Shown here piece after piece: positions 17,570 through 26,033 of a DNA stretch of 64,000 bases. Source of the DNA: Marinicella gelatinilytica (GTDB lineage Bacteria > Pseudomonadota > Gammaproteobacteria > Xanthomonadales > Marinicellaceae); assembly GCF_026410405.1 (NCBI RefSeq), contig NZ_JAPMLN010000016.1, positions 1 to 64,000 of the forward strand. The letters are read 5' to 3'. Under the pieces are notes generated by a model. That model saw only the letters and a program-made list of their open reading frames with translations. It was not told the DNA's origin and ran no database searches. The position numbers and the translations under genes are program-made. How positions within the stretch are numbered: position 1 is the stretch's first letter; each line of letters opens with the position of its first letter.

Positions 17570-17720
17570 CTTTTTTCTCCTCAGTTTTTACCCGATCTTC
17601 TTCATCTAAAGCCATTTGAGACAGATCTTTAAAGGTATCTTTGTTTTTTTTACTATAAGCCCACAACACAATGCCAATAAAAATAATAAGCAATAAGGCG
17701 GTCATTAAGCCACTAATCAT
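17562..17720 (-). CDS. ccoQ: cbb3 oxidase subunit CcoQ
   Basis: A 52-residue frame was read by hand between ccoO and ccoP. One transmembrane helix ([20 protein letters not shown]) is followed by a charged tail Lys-Lys-Asn-Lys-Asp-Thr-Phe, ending in acidic and basic residues. The pattern of an early helix, then Trp-Ala-Tyr-Ser and Phe near position 30, is that of CcoQ/FixQ, which stabilises the core oxidase. The ATG overlaps the ccoO stop by 4 nt, and its TAA overlaps the ccoP start. Confidence 0.92.
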   Translation of the reverse strand: MISGLMTALLLIIFIGIVLWAYSKKNKDTFKDLSQMALDEEDRVKTEEKKDE

Positions 17721-18331
17721 TGGTATCTCCGCGACACCGCTGTCCCTAAATTCTGTAGATAGGCCACCAACGCATCCAGATCTGTTTTATCCGCCAAAGC
17801 GTCAGCCACACCGGCCAAATCCTCATCACTGTAAGGATGGCCTAACATACGCAACACTTTCATGCTTTTGTATGTTTGTTCAACATCCACAGGTGTTTCG
17901 GCCAACCAAGGATAACCAGGCATATTAGATTCAGGCACCAAGGCCCGTGGATCGATTAAATGGATTTCGTGCCATTCATCTGAGTAACGACCACCCACTC
18001 GCGCCAAATCTGGCCCGGTCCGTTTTGAACCCCACTGATGGGGCCGGTCATAAACAGACTCACCGGCCAATGAATAATGACCGTAACGCAAAGTTTCATC
18101 CACAAAGGGTCGAATCTGTTGTGAATGACAGTTATAACAACCTTCAGCCACGTAGATATTTTGTCCCGCCAGTTGTAAAGCATTTCGAGGCTTCATGCCT
18201 TCCACCGGCTCAACCACACTGGCTTGTGAAAACAAGGGAATGATTTCAATGATGGCTGAGAAGCTAATTACGATTGCAATCAATACCCCTAACAGGCCGA
18301 CATTTCTTTCTACTTTCTCATGCTTAATCAT
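17717..18331 (-). CDS. ccoO: cbb3 oxidase monoheme cytochrome c subunit CcoO
   Basis: The 204-residue subunit has an N-terminal membrane anchor ([20 protein letters not shown]) and the c-heme site [12 protein letters not shown] at about 61-72. Typical motifs [20 protein letters not shown] and [13 protein letters not shown] follow, with a Met ligand region at Asn-Met-Pro-Gly-Tyr-Pro. It relays electrons from CcoP to the CcoN active site. It overlaps ccoN and ccoQ by 4 nt each. Confidence 0.97.
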   Translation of the reverse strand: MIKHEKVERNVGLLGVLIAIVISFSAIIEIIPLFSQASVVEPVEGMKPRNALQLAGQNIYVAEGCYNCHSQQIRPFVDETLRYGHYSLAGESVYDRPHQWGSKRTGPDLARVGGRYSDEWHEIHLIDPRALVPESNMPGYPWLAETPVDVEQTYKSMKVLRMLGHPYSDEDLAGVADALADKTDLDALVAYLQNLGTAVSRRYQ

Positions 18332-19746
18332 GCTTTTTCTCCAACCACTTCAACCATGCTTTCCTCATCTCTGACTTCACCTTTGATTGTTTTCCAGGTG
18401 TTATAAGCCTGAATAAAAATACCGACTAAGAACAAAACACCACCTAAAAATCGAATAATGTAATAGGGGTATGTGGCTTTAATACTTTCCACATGGGTAT
18501 ACACCAAAGAACCACTGGCATCCACTTCACGCCACATTAAACCTTGCATAACACCGGCAATCCACATGGACGCGATATACAGCACGATTCCTAAAGTCGC
18601 CACCCAGAAATGGGTATTGATTAATTGCACAGAGTACATCCGTTCTCGTCCCCAAAGTCGCGGAGTCAGTGTATACAATGAACCCATGGTCATCATGGCT
18701 ACCCAGCCCAATGCACCTGAATGTACATGACCTACGGTCCAATCGGTGTAATGCGATAAGGCATTAACCGTTTTAATGGACATCATCGGCCCTTCAAAAG
18801 TACTCATGCCGTAGAACGACAACGCCACAATCATCATTTTAATAATCGGATCTGAACGTAATTTTTCCCAGGCACCGGAAATTGTCATGATGCCGTTAAT
18901 CATACCGCCCCATGATGGAGCAAACAGAATCAAGGAAAACACCATGCCCAATGATTGTGCCCAATCCGGTAACGAGGTGTAATGCAAATGGTGAGGTCCG
19001 GCCCACATATAAGTCGAAATCAACGCCCAAAAGTGAACGATAGATAATCGATAGGAATACACCGGACGTTGCGCTTGCTTGGGAACGAAGTAATACATCA
19101 TACCTAAGAAACCGGCAGTTAGGAAAAAGCCCACCGCATTATGACCATACCACCACTGGGTTAAGGCATCCACAGCACCGGAGAAGACAGGATAAGACAA
19201 ATGCCAGTTAACCGGAATCGCCAGGTTATTAACAATGTGCAACAGAGCAATGGTAATGATAAAGGCGGCATAGAACCAGTTAGCCACATAAATATGTTTC
19301 ACTTTACGGGTTGCCAGGGTACCAAAATAAACCACTGCATACATCACCCAAACGATGGTCAACAGCACATCCAATGGCCAAATCAGCTCCGCATACTCTT
19401 TACTTTGGGTGAAACCGAAAGGTAACGTAAAAACCGCACCTACAATCACCAGCTGGTATAACCAAAAGGTCAGGGTTGCTAATTTTTCAGAGAATAACTT
19501 CACCTGACAGGTTTTCATCGCCACATACAGCGAAGTACCAATCAATGCGTTACCACCAAAAGCGAAAATAACTGCGTTGGTGTGTAACGGACGTAAACGG
19601 CTGTAAGTTAACCATGGAATGTCAAAATTGAGCGCCGGCCAAGCCAACTGTGCCGCAATAAAAACCCCTACAAGCATACCAATAATGCCCCAAAAAATGG
19701 TGGCAATGGTAAACTGCTTAATTACCTTTTCATTAAATTCAGTCAT
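18328..19746 (-). CDS. ccoN: cbb3 cytochrome c oxidase catalytic subunit CcoN
   Basis: The 472-residue subunit I has about 12 transmembrane helices and the heme and copper ligands expected of the C-family: [15 protein letters not shown] for low-spin heme b, [11 protein letters not shown] and [13 protein letters not shown] for CuB, and [12 protein letters not shown] for the heme pair. It reduces oxygen to water and pumps protons, with high oxygen affinity. It is the first gene of the operon that runs to 11435. Its promoter shares the 115-bp gap with the divergent fnr gene and has an FNR box at the class II position. Confidence 0.97.
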   Translation of the reverse strand: MTEFNEKVIKQFTIATIFWGIIGMLVGVFIAAQLAWPALNFDIPWLTYSRLRPLHTNAVIFAFGGNALIGTSLYVAMKTCQVKLFSEKLATLTFWLYQLVIVGAVFTLPFGFTQSKEYAELIWPLDVLLTIVWVMYAVVYFGTLATRKVKHIYVANWFYAAFIITIALLHIVNNLAIPVNWHLSYPVFSGAVDALTQWWYGHNAVGFFLTAGFLGMMYYFVPKQAQRPVYSYRLSIVHFWALISTYMWAGPHHLHYTSLPDWAQSLGMVFSLILFAPSWGGMINGIMTISGAWEKLRSDPIIKMMIVALSFYGMSTFEGPMMSIKTVNALSHYTDWTVGHVHSGALGWVAMMTMGSLYTLTPRLWGRERMYSVQLINTHFWVATLGIVLYIASMWIAGVMQGLMWREVDASGSLVYTHVESIKATYPYYIIRFLGGVLFLVGIFIQAYNTWKTIKGEVRDEESMVEVVGEKA

Positions 19747-19785
19747 GATGTTTGCTGTTTATTTCCCATTTAATTTATATGCGGA

Positions 19786-19828
19786 ATTATAATTTCCTTC
19801 CAACAATGTTAATATTGACATTTGTCAA
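19786..19828 (-). promoter_or_regulatory. FNR-dependent promoter of the cco operon
   Basis: TTGACATTTGTCAA at 19815-19828 is a perfect palindrome of the FNR/Anr form TTGA-N6-TCAA. On the minus strand a consensus TATAAT sits at 19791-19786. Start of transcription would be near 19779-19780, so the box centre (19821.5) falls at about -41.5 to -42.5, the class II activator position. The leader to the ccoN ATG is about 33 nt. The same box ends 33 bp before the fnr start on the other strand, so it could also autoregulate fnr. Confidence 0.8.
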
Positions 19829-19861
19829 GTTTCCTACACTCTGCAGTATAAGACTTTCGAT

Positions 19862-20593
19862 ATGTTTAATCAAAAAACCTCAAGTGGCACCCATTTTAAC
19901 CAATCTGTCAGCAATTGTGGAGACTGTGAGTTATGTACCCGCATTGTTGACAACCGACGGGTCAGAATTCAATCCAATGAAATTGCTGCCATCGAGACCA
20001 TTATTGATGCCCACATTATGGTTGAAAAGGGTCAAACCGTCTATGAAAACGACCAAACCTTTCAAAATTTATATACGGTTCATTCTGGCATGTTTAAATC
20101 AGTCTACATCACCCAACAAGGCGAAGAACGGATTGTCGATATATTTATTCCCGGTCAAATTATGGGTTTTGACGGTATTCACGGCGGCAAGTATAAAACC
20201 ACTGTCCGCGCCATAAGCTCGGGCTCTTACTGCGTGATTCCCTTTTATCCGCTGCAGGAATTGGCGATGAAACACCGCGACATCCAAAATCGTTTGATGA
20301 AAATGATGAGCGCTAAAATATTTCAGTTTGAGGTGACTCATTCAGAATACACAGCACAACAAAAATTGGTTGATTTTATTCAAGAAGTCTCAGACTTATA
20401 TTATTCACGCGGTTTTTCTGCCAAACAATTCCCTTTCCAGATTTCGCAACGGGATTTAGCCAACTTTTTAGGCCTGGCAGAAGAAACCTTAAGCAGAACC
20501 TTCTCAAAATTAAAAAAACAAGAAATTATGGCATTAACCAATCAACAAATCACCATTTTGGATATGGCAAAATTTAAACAAATCATTGAATAA
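19862..20593 (+). CDS. fnr: FNR/Anr-type oxygen-sensing transcription regulator
   Basis: This is a 243-residue Crp/Fnr-family protein. The cysteines NCGDCELC (Cys19, Cys22, Cys25) and a fourth in the SGSYCVIPF segment near residue 122 are placed like those binding the oxygen-labile 4Fe-4S cluster of FNR. The spacing Cys-x2-Cys-x2-Cys is tighter than the Cys-x3-Cys-x2-Cys-x5-Cys of E. coli FNR. The helix-turn-helix GLAEETLSRTFSKL keeps the Glu and Ser-Arg that read TTGAT/ATCAA half sites, and a matching box lies 33 bp upstream. It most likely activates the cco operon when oxygen is low. Confidence 0.9.
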   Translation: MFNQKTSSGTHFNQSVSNCGDCELCTRIVDNRRVRIQSNEIAAIETIIDAHIMVEKGQTVYENDQTFQNLYTVHSGMFKSVYITQQGEERIVDIFIPGQIMGFDGIHGGKYKTTVRAISSGSYCVIPFYPLQELAMKHRDIQNRLMKMMSAKIFQFEVTHSEYTAQQKLVDFIQEVSDLYYSRGFSAKQFPFQISQRDLANFLGLAEETLSRTFSKLKKQEIMALTNQQITILDMAKFKQIIE

Positions 20594-20643
20594 AAATAAT
20601 TAACCCCAAAATTAAACAGCTGAATTTAATAGGAGACACGCTT

Positions 20644-20970
20644 ATGAGCGACAAAATCATTACCGCCACAGACGATAACTTCGCTGAAGTTACCAACTCA
20701 GAAACACCGGTATTAATGGATTACTGGGCAGAATGGTGCGGTCCTTGCCGCATGATTGCACCGGTTTTGGAAGAGGTGGCAGAAGAACTTGACGGCCAGG
20801 TCAAAGTGGCAAAATTAAATATCGAAGACAATAAAGACACCCCGGTCAAAATGGGGATTCGTGGTATCCCTACCTTAATGGTTTTCAAAAATGGTGAAGT
20901 CATTGATCAGCATGTTGGCGCTGTATCAAAAGGTCAGTTAATGGACTTTTTAAAGAAACACATCAGCTAA
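20644..20970 (+). CDS. trxA: Thioredoxin 1
   Basis: The 108-residue cytoplasmic thioredoxin has the active site WCGPC (31-35), the buried Asp in Leu-Met-Asp-Tyr-Trp, and the cis-Pro in GIRGIPTLMVFKNGE. It reduces disulfides in partners such as ribonucleotide reductase. AGGAG lies eight bases before the ATG. It comes directly before rho, an arrangement common in gammaproteobacteria, but a strong terminator separates the two. Confidence 0.98.
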   Translation: MSDKIITATDDNFAEVTNSETPVLMDYWAEWCGPCRMIAPVLEEVAEELDGQVKVAKLNIEDNKDTPVKMGIRGIPTLMVFKNGEVIDQHVGAVSKGQLMDFLKKHIS

Positions 20971-20980
20971 AAACTGTTCA

Positions 20981-21017
20981 AATGCCCGAATTAATCGCTA
21001 ATTCGGGCATTTTTTTA
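20981..21017 (+). terminator. Intrinsic terminator of trxA
   Basis: AATGCCCGAATTA (20981-20993) pairs with TAATTCGGGCATT (20999-21011) as a 13-bp stem around ATCGC, followed by a run of seven or more T. It is 10 nt after the trxA stop. Confidence 0.92.
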
Positions 21018-21152
21018 ATTGTTACTGGACAGTCTAAAATTTTAATGGTAGTTTATGCAACATCCAGTCGGGCAAACCTATTCTCCCGAAAAACCATTCA
21101 ATACTAATTAATAAAAAACAATACACAACGCTGCTGAACGCAGTTTAGGGAT

Positions 21153-21181
21153 TTTACACTTTTCTACAATACGACTATAAC
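21153..21181 (+). promoter_or_regulatory. Sigma-70-type promoter of rho
   Basis: TTTACA (21153-21158) and TATAAC (21176-21181) each match consensus at five of six bases and are 17 bp apart. Transcription would start near 21188, only about 14 nt before the ATG, with no Shine-Dalgarno in between. A longer leader from an upstream promoter cannot be excluded; the 21018-21150 stretch is AT-rich without other clear signals. Confidence 0.6.
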
Positions 21182-21201
21182 GGCGCCCTGCCGACTAACC
21201 T

Positions 21202-22458
21202 ATGAACCTATCTGAATTAAAACAACTACCCTCGACCAAGCTAACTGAAATTGCTGAACAAGTTGGCGTCGATACCCGCTCACGGGTCCACAAGCAAAAC
21301 TTAATCTTTTCCATCCTAAAGAAGCATGCCAAAAAAGGTGATGATATTTTTGGTGACGGCGTTTTAGAGGTACTACCCGACGGATTTGGGTTTTTGCGCT
21401 CACCTGAAGGCTCGTATCAAGCCGGACCTGATGACATTTATGTCTCACCCAGCCAAATTAGACGCTTTGGGTTACGCACCGGTGATACCATTGCCGGCAA
21501 AATTAGGCCACCAAAAGACAGCGAGCGTTATTTTGCTTTATTGCAAATCAGCTCCATTAACTATGAGCCACCCGAAAACACCAAAGGTAAAATTGTTTTT
21601 GAAAACCTGACGCCTTTGTTCCCTACGGAGCAGCTTAAGCTTGAGCGTGGTGACGGATCTCGAGAAGATTTAACCACCCGAATTATTGATCTTATTTCAC
21701 CCATCGGCAAAGGCCAGCGCGGACTCATCGTGTCACCGCCAAAAGCCGGTAAAACCATGATATTGCAAAATATCGCCACATCCATTGCCAAAAACAACCC
21801 GGAAGCAAAATTATTTGTGCTACTCATAGATGAGCGCCCGGAAGAAGTCACCGAAATGCAACGCACCGTTCGTGGTGAGGTGATTGCCTCAACCTTTGAC
21901 GAGCCCGCCACCCGTCACGTCATGGTCGCAGATTTGGTCATTGAACGGGCCAAACGTCTGGTTGAACATAAACAAGATGTGATTATTCTTCTGGATTCCA
22001 TCACCCGTTTAGCACGCGCCTACAACACAGTAACACCGGCATCCGGCAAAATCCTCACCGGGGGTGTCGATGCCAATGCTTTACACAGACCGAAAAAATT
22101 CTTTGGCGCAGCACGAAATGTCGAAGAAGGCGGTAGCTTGACCATTTTGGCCACCGGCTTGGTTGAAACCGGCTCTAAAATGGACGAAGTTATTTTTGAA
22201 GAATTTAAAGGCACCGGTAACATGGAAGTCCACTTGGATCGTCGCGCAGCAGAAAAACGACTTTGGCCGGCCTTAAACATTAATAAATCAGGCACACGCC
22301 GTGAGGAATTAATTGTGGATCCGGAATTTTTACAAAAAGCCTGGATCTTACGCAAAATCCTCAATCCAATGGATGATATACAGGCCATTGAGTTCTTGTT
22401 GGAAAAACTGAAAGACACCAAAACCAACGAAGAATTCTTTACCTCCATGAAACGGTAA
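21202..22458 (+). CDS. rho: Transcription termination factor Rho
   Basis: The 418-residue Rho has an N-terminal helical domain, a cold-shock-like RNA-binding fold ([17 protein letters not shown]), Walker A SPPKAGKT near 178, the catalytic Glu region [13 protein letters not shown], Walker [17 protein letters not shown] and the C-terminal arginine finger region. It works as a hexamer that moves along RNA and ends transcription at sites lacking intrinsic terminators. Length is normal (E. coli 419). No ribosome site is obvious ahead of the ATG. Confidence 0.99.
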   Translation: MNLSELKQLPSTKLTEIAEQVGVDTRSRVHKQNLIFSILKKHAKKGDDIFGDGVLEVLPDGFGFLRSPEGSYQAGPDDIYVSPSQIRRFGLRTGDTIAGKIRPPKDSERYFALLQISSINYEPPENTKGKIVFENLTPLFPTEQLKLERGDGSREDLTTRIIDLISPIGKGQRGLIVSPPKAGKTMILQNIATSIAKNNPEAKLFVLLIDERPEEVTEMQRTVRGEVIASTFDEPATRHVMVADLVIERAKRLVEHKQDVIILLDSITRLARAYNTVTPASGKILTGGVDANALHRPKKFFGAARNVEEGGSLTILATGLVETGSKMDEVIFEEFKGTGNMEVHLDRRAAEKRLWPALNINKSGTRREELIVDPEFLQKAWILRKILNPMDDIQAIEFLLEKLKDTKTNEEFFTSMKR

Positions 22459-22517
22459 TTGTCTTGTGCGACATCATATTTAACCATTGATGTCGCTAAT
22501 TCTTCAGGGTCATGGTT

Positions 22518-22523
22518 TATAAT
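22518..22523 (+). promoter_or_regulatory. Candidate -10 for the glycosyltransferase gene
   Basis: A perfect TATAAT lies 30 bp before the ATG at 22553, and just after it are TTG and other possible starts. It would give a leader of about 23 nt. No convincing -35 is seen. It argues against using the TTG at 22529 as start codon, which would sit at the transcription start. Confidence 0.45.
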
Positions 22524-22552
22524 TTCAATTGTATGATGACCAGATTCAAGCC

Positions 22553-23698
22553 ATGACCCAAGCCCTGAATATTATTTATAATGTCGATGCCATCAGTCAT
22601 CCGTTAACGGGTATTGGTCGCTACACCCATCAACTGGGTTTGCAACTGCAAAATCAGCCGCTAATAAAAGACTTAAAACTCTACTCGGGTGGCCGCTGGC
22701 CCTCTGATTTTGAATCATTGGCTGATAATAATCGCTGGCTGGCCAGAGCCCGTCGTTTTATACCCATGAAAAGCTTGGCATTGCGCGTTTATCATGCGCA
22801 GCGCAGTCGTGGCTTACAACGTTTGGCCACTTCTTTAAATGACTATGTATTGCACAGTCCTAATTTTATTTTAATGCCCTTTGATGGGCCATCAGTGGCC
22901 ACCATTCACGACTTAAGTCATGTCCATTACCGTCAAACCCAACCCAGATATCGATTACAGTTTTTAGACCGCGAAATTCCGAAAACGCTGGCCCGGGCAA
23001 ACCACATTATCACCGTATCTGAAAGTGTAAAATCAGAATTAATAAGCACCTATGGCTTATCTGAAGATCAAATCAGCGTGACTTATTTAGGCGTCGATCG
23101 GCGCTTTAAACCGTTACCGGTAGTCGATTGCCAAGAAGTCTTAACCACTTTTGACCTCAACCATCGGCACTATTTTTTGGCTGTGGCCACCCGTGAACCA
23201 CGAAAAAATCTGATACGTCTGATTCAGGCCTATGCCGGCCTGCCCGCCCAGATAAAAAAACAATACCCTTTGGTGTTGGTGGGTGACCGCGGCTGGCTGA
23301 ATCATGAACTTAATCAATTAATCAAACAACATCAACAACACATTCGCTTAACCGGTTACCTTGATCAATCCCAGTTGCATCAGTTATATACCGGCGCCAC
23401 CATGACCTTAATGCCATCTTTGTATGAGGGTTTTGGTTTGCCGATTATTGAATCCATGGCTTGTGGCACACCGGTGATGACCTCCGATGTCGGCGCCATG
23501 CAAGAAGTCGCAGGTGGTCATGCATTGTTATGCTGTCCCTTAGAAGTTGATGATATACAAGACAAGTTACAATGGGCGATCGACAACCCAAAATGGCGCC
23601 AGCAAGCCGCTGTTAATGGCTTAAACCACAGCCAACAATTCAGCTGGCAAAATTGTGCTGAAGCAACCATCAAGGCTTATGAAAAAGCCCTTCAATAA
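22553..23698 (+). CDS. Glycosyltransferase, GT4/GT-B family
   Basis: The protein has 381 residues from the ATG at 22553; a TTG at 22529 would add eight. It shows the GT-B features of family 4: an N-terminal glycine-rich start ([16 protein letters not shown]), the linker [15 protein letters not shown]-like segment (EPRKNLIRL), and the C-terminal donor site [20 protein letters not shown] with its E-x7-E motif. It transfers a sugar from an NDP donor to an acceptor glycan or lipid. Acceptor and product are not evident. It lies alone between rho and yheS, so no glycan cluster helps to assign it. Confidence 0.88.
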   Translation: MTQALNIIYNVDAISHPLTGIGRYTHQLGLQLQNQPLIKDLKLYSGGRWPSDFESLADNNRWLARARRFIPMKSLALRVYHAQRSRGLQRLATSLNDYVLHSPNFILMPFDGPSVATIHDLSHVHYRQTQPRYRLQFLDREIPKTLARANHIITVSESVKSELISTYGLSEDQISVTYLGVDRRFKPLPVVDCQEVLTTFDLNHRHYFLAVATREPRKNLIRLIQAYAGLPAQIKKQYPLVLVGDRGWLNHELNQLIKQHQQHIRLTGYLDQSQLHQLYTGATMTLMPSLYEGFGLPIIESMACGTPVMTSDVGAMQEVAGGHALLCCPLEVDDIQDKLQWAIDNPKWRQQAAVNGLNHSQQFSWQNCAEATIKAYEKALQ

Positions 23699-23703
23699 AT
23701 AAA

Positions 23704-25587
23704 TTACTCACCCAACTGCTCAGCCAATTCTAACCATTCCGCTTCAACCTCATCCAGCTGGCTTTGATTGGCCTTCGATGCCGCCAACAGATGCTGTAAT
23801 TTATCAGTCTGATCAGCCTGGTATAAACCTTCGTCATTCAATTCATCGGCCAATTGTTTCTTCTTTTGCGTTAAAAGTTGTAACTGCTTGTCCAGTTTCT
23901 GCAGTCGATTTCTTTGGGCTTTCAGCTGCTTACGATTGGCCTGATGGGCTTGACCCTGACTGGAGCCGGTTTCAGCTGTATTTTTTGTTGCTGACGTTTT
24001 ATCGTTATCATGCGCCCGTAATTCGGCCTTAATGTGTTTTTGATAGGCTTGTAAATCACCGGCAAAATGGTGCACATCACCGGCGTGCACATACCACAAA
24101 TCATCCACCACACTGTCAATCAAATGTTGGTCATGGGAGACCAGAATCACGGCACCCTGATAGTCCTGTAATGCCAGAGAGATGGCTTCGCGCATATTCA
24201 AATCCAAATGGTTGGTGGGTTCATCCAATAACAACAAATCCGGCCGTTGATAGACAATCAAAGACAAGGCTAACCGCGCTTTTTCACCGCCTGAAAAAGG
24301 CGCAATCGCACAATCAGCCCGCTCACCGCGAAAACCAAAACCACCGAGAAAATTCAACAAATCCTGAGTGGTGGCGTTGTTATCCACCGCCTGTAAATGA
24401 TTCAGCGCACTGCTGTCTTTATCTAACTGTTCAAGCTGATGCTGAGCAAAATAACCAATGGATAAATCTTTGGCTGTTATCCGTTCGCCGCCGGCCAAAG
24501 CCTTTTCACCGGCCAATGCCTTAATTAAGGTGGATTTACCGGCACCATTGCGACCCAGTAAACCGATGCGATCACCGGCAGCGATGGCAAAGTCCAGGCC
24601 CTCAAAGATAAGATGATCGCCATAACCTATATCTGCCCGGTTCAGTGAAACCACCTGATGGGCTAAATTTTGACATGGAAAAAACCGAAAACTAAAGGGA
24701 TTATCACTTTGCACCGCCGCGACTTTCTCCATGCGCTCTAATGCCTTTAAGCGACTTTGTGCCTGTTTCGCCTTACTGGCTTTATATCGAAAGCGCTCCA
24801 CATAAGAATGCATATGCGCCATCACTTGTTGCTGTTTTTCATGCTGCGCCTGTTGTGCCGCCAATCGCTCGGCACGAATCACTTCAAAATCAGAATAGTT
24901 ACCGCTGTATAAAGTCAGCTGATTGTGCTCAATATGCAAAATATGATTCACCACCGCATCCAGAAAATCCCGGTCATGGGCAATCACTAAAAGCGTCCCT
25001 TGGTACTGTTTTAACCAGTCAATCAACCACACCACCGCTTCTAAATCCAAGTGGTTAGTGGGCTCATCCAATAGTAATAAATCTGAACGACACATCAACG
25101 CCTGCGCCAGATTTAATCGCATACGCCAACCGCCTGAAAATGATTCCACCGGATTGTTCACCTCATCGGCTGAAAACCCCAGTCCATGCAGCATTTGTGA
25201 AGCCCGCGCCGGCGCTGAAAACCCGCCGATATGCTCCATTTGGGCATACAATTCACCCAACTGCTCATGCTGTTCACTCGCGGTGGCCTCTGCAATCGAT
25301 TGTTCAATTTCCCGATAGTGCGCATCACCATCCAACACATAATCCAAAGCCGAACATTCCAAAGCCGGTGTTTCCTGCTTCACATGGGCCAACTGCCAAT
25401 TTTTAGGTAATTCACAAGAACCACTGTCCGGCTGTAACTGACCACGAAATAAAGTAAATAAAGACGATTTACCGGTGCCATTGGCGCCGGTTAAACCCAC
25501 CTTTTGACCGGGAAAAATGCTGACATCGGCCTCGTCGAACAACAACAAAGCACCACGCCGTAAGCTCATATTGGATAGTTTAATCAT
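23704..25587 (-). CDS. yheS: ABC-F family ATPase, YheS-like
   Basis: This soluble 627-residue protein has two ABC domains and no membrane part. The first has GANGTGKSS, SFSGGWRMRLNLAQAL and DLLLLDEPTNHLDLEAV. The second has GRNGAGKSTLI, PFSGGEKARLALSLIV and LLLLDEPTNHLDLNMRE. A charged linker (PtIM, about 235-300) separates them, and a coiled-coil tail closes the protein. ABC-F proteins act on ribosomes, resetting stalled or drug-bound states. Length and the opening MIKLSNMSLRRG fit YheS (637 in E. coli) better than Uup or EttA. It converges with the glycosyltransferase gene 5 nt away. Confidence 0.9.
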   Translation of the reverse strand: MIKLSNMSLRRGALLLFDEADVSIFPGQKVGLTGANGTGKSSLFTLFRGQLQPDSGSCELPKNWQLAHVKQETPALECSALDYVLDGDAHYREIEQSIAEATASEQHEQLGELYAQMEHIGGFSAPARASQMLHGLGFSADEVNNPVESFSGGWRMRLNLAQALMCRSDLLLLDEPTNHLDLEAVVWLIDWLKQYQGTLLVIAHDRDFLDAVVNHILHIEHNQLTLYSGNYSDFEVIRAERLAAQQAQHEKQQQVMAHMHSYVERFRYKASKAKQAQSRLKALERMEKVAAVQSDNPFSFRFFPCQNLAHQVVSLNRADIGYGDHLIFEGLDFAIAAGDRIGLLGRNGAGKSTLIKALAGEKALAGGERITAKDLSIGYFAQHQLEQLDKDSSALNHLQAVDNNATTQDLLNFLGGFGFRGERADCAIAPFSGGEKARLALSLIVYQRPDLLLLDEPTNHLDLNMREAISLALQDYQGAVILVSHDQHLIDSVVDDLWYVHAGDVHHFAGDLQAYQKHIKAELRAHDNDKTSATKNTAETGSSQGQAHQANRKQLKAQRNRLQKLDKQLQLLTQKKKQLADELNDEGLYQADQTDKLQHLLAASKANQSQLDEVEAEWLELAEQLGE

Positions 25588-25660
25588 GGTCGGGCATTGT
25601 GCGGTAAAGAAGCCTCAAAATCAATTAAGAACTATGCGGGAATCTGTTCTTTCGTCTGTC

Positions 25661-25730
25661 ATTCTCGGGCCAGGTAACTACCGCATCCTGCTAACGTTAC
25701 AGACTTACGTCGTGTAAGCCACCCGAGAAT
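25661..25730. repeat. Palindromic intergenic element with three-arm fold
   Basis: ATTCTCGGG (25661-25669) and CCCGAGAAT (25722-25730) form a perfect 9-bp outer stem. Inside lie two further inverted pairs: GTAAC/GTTAC (25674-25678, 25696-25700) and CTTAC/GTAAG (25704-25708, 25714-25718). The context GTCATTCTCGGG...CCCGAGAATCTCAT resembles dispersed palindromic elements of other proteobacterial genomes. No second full copy is in this window. Confidence 0.6.
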
Positions 25731-25783
25731 CTCATCACAAAACGAAATACAAATAATCACATGAACTTCGACAAACATTAACT

Positions 25784-25789
25784 TATAAT
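25784..25789 (+). promoter_or_regulatory. Candidate -10 for a leaderless transcript
   Basis: TATAAT ends seven bases before the ATG of the gene at 25796, which puts the expected start of transcription at the A of that ATG. No Shine-Dalgarno is present. The -35 is poor. Confidence 0.45.
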
Positions 25790-25795
25790 CAACTT

Positions 25796-26017
25796 ATGGA
25801 CACTTTGCCTCTGATTCAATCCACTTTGCTTGGGCTGATATTTATCAGTATCAGCGTCGGTTTTTACGCCCTCATAACAACGCTTAAAAACATCCAAAAA
25901 CAGCAACACCAATTAAACCAAAGCCTCGAAGACATCGCCCGCTCGCAACGCATCCTCGCCAACAACCCCAAAGATTTCGAAGAAACCAAGCGCATTAACC
26001 AATTAAAACGGAACTAA
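25796..26017 (+). CDS. Small membrane protein with coiled-coil tail
   Basis: This protein of 73 residues has one transmembrane helix near the start (QSTLLGLIFISISVGFYAL). A helical polar tail rich in Gln, Asn and Lys follows (about 30-73), which could form a coiled coil. No family is recognised. The gene lies 16 nt before the large secreted protein and may be co-transcribed with it. The lack of a ribosome site, together with a TATAAT seven bases upstream, suggests translation of a leaderless mRNA. Confidence 0.6.
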   Translation: MDTLPLIQSTLLGLIFISISVGFYALITTLKNIQKQQHQLNQSLEDIARSQRILANNPKDFEETKRINQLKRN

Positions 26018-26033
26018 CACCAGAAAACCGCTT

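Noticed and set aside
22020-22487. 155-codon minus-strand frame inside rho
   Set aside because: Antisense to the highly conserved C-terminal half of rho, so a codon-bias shadow.
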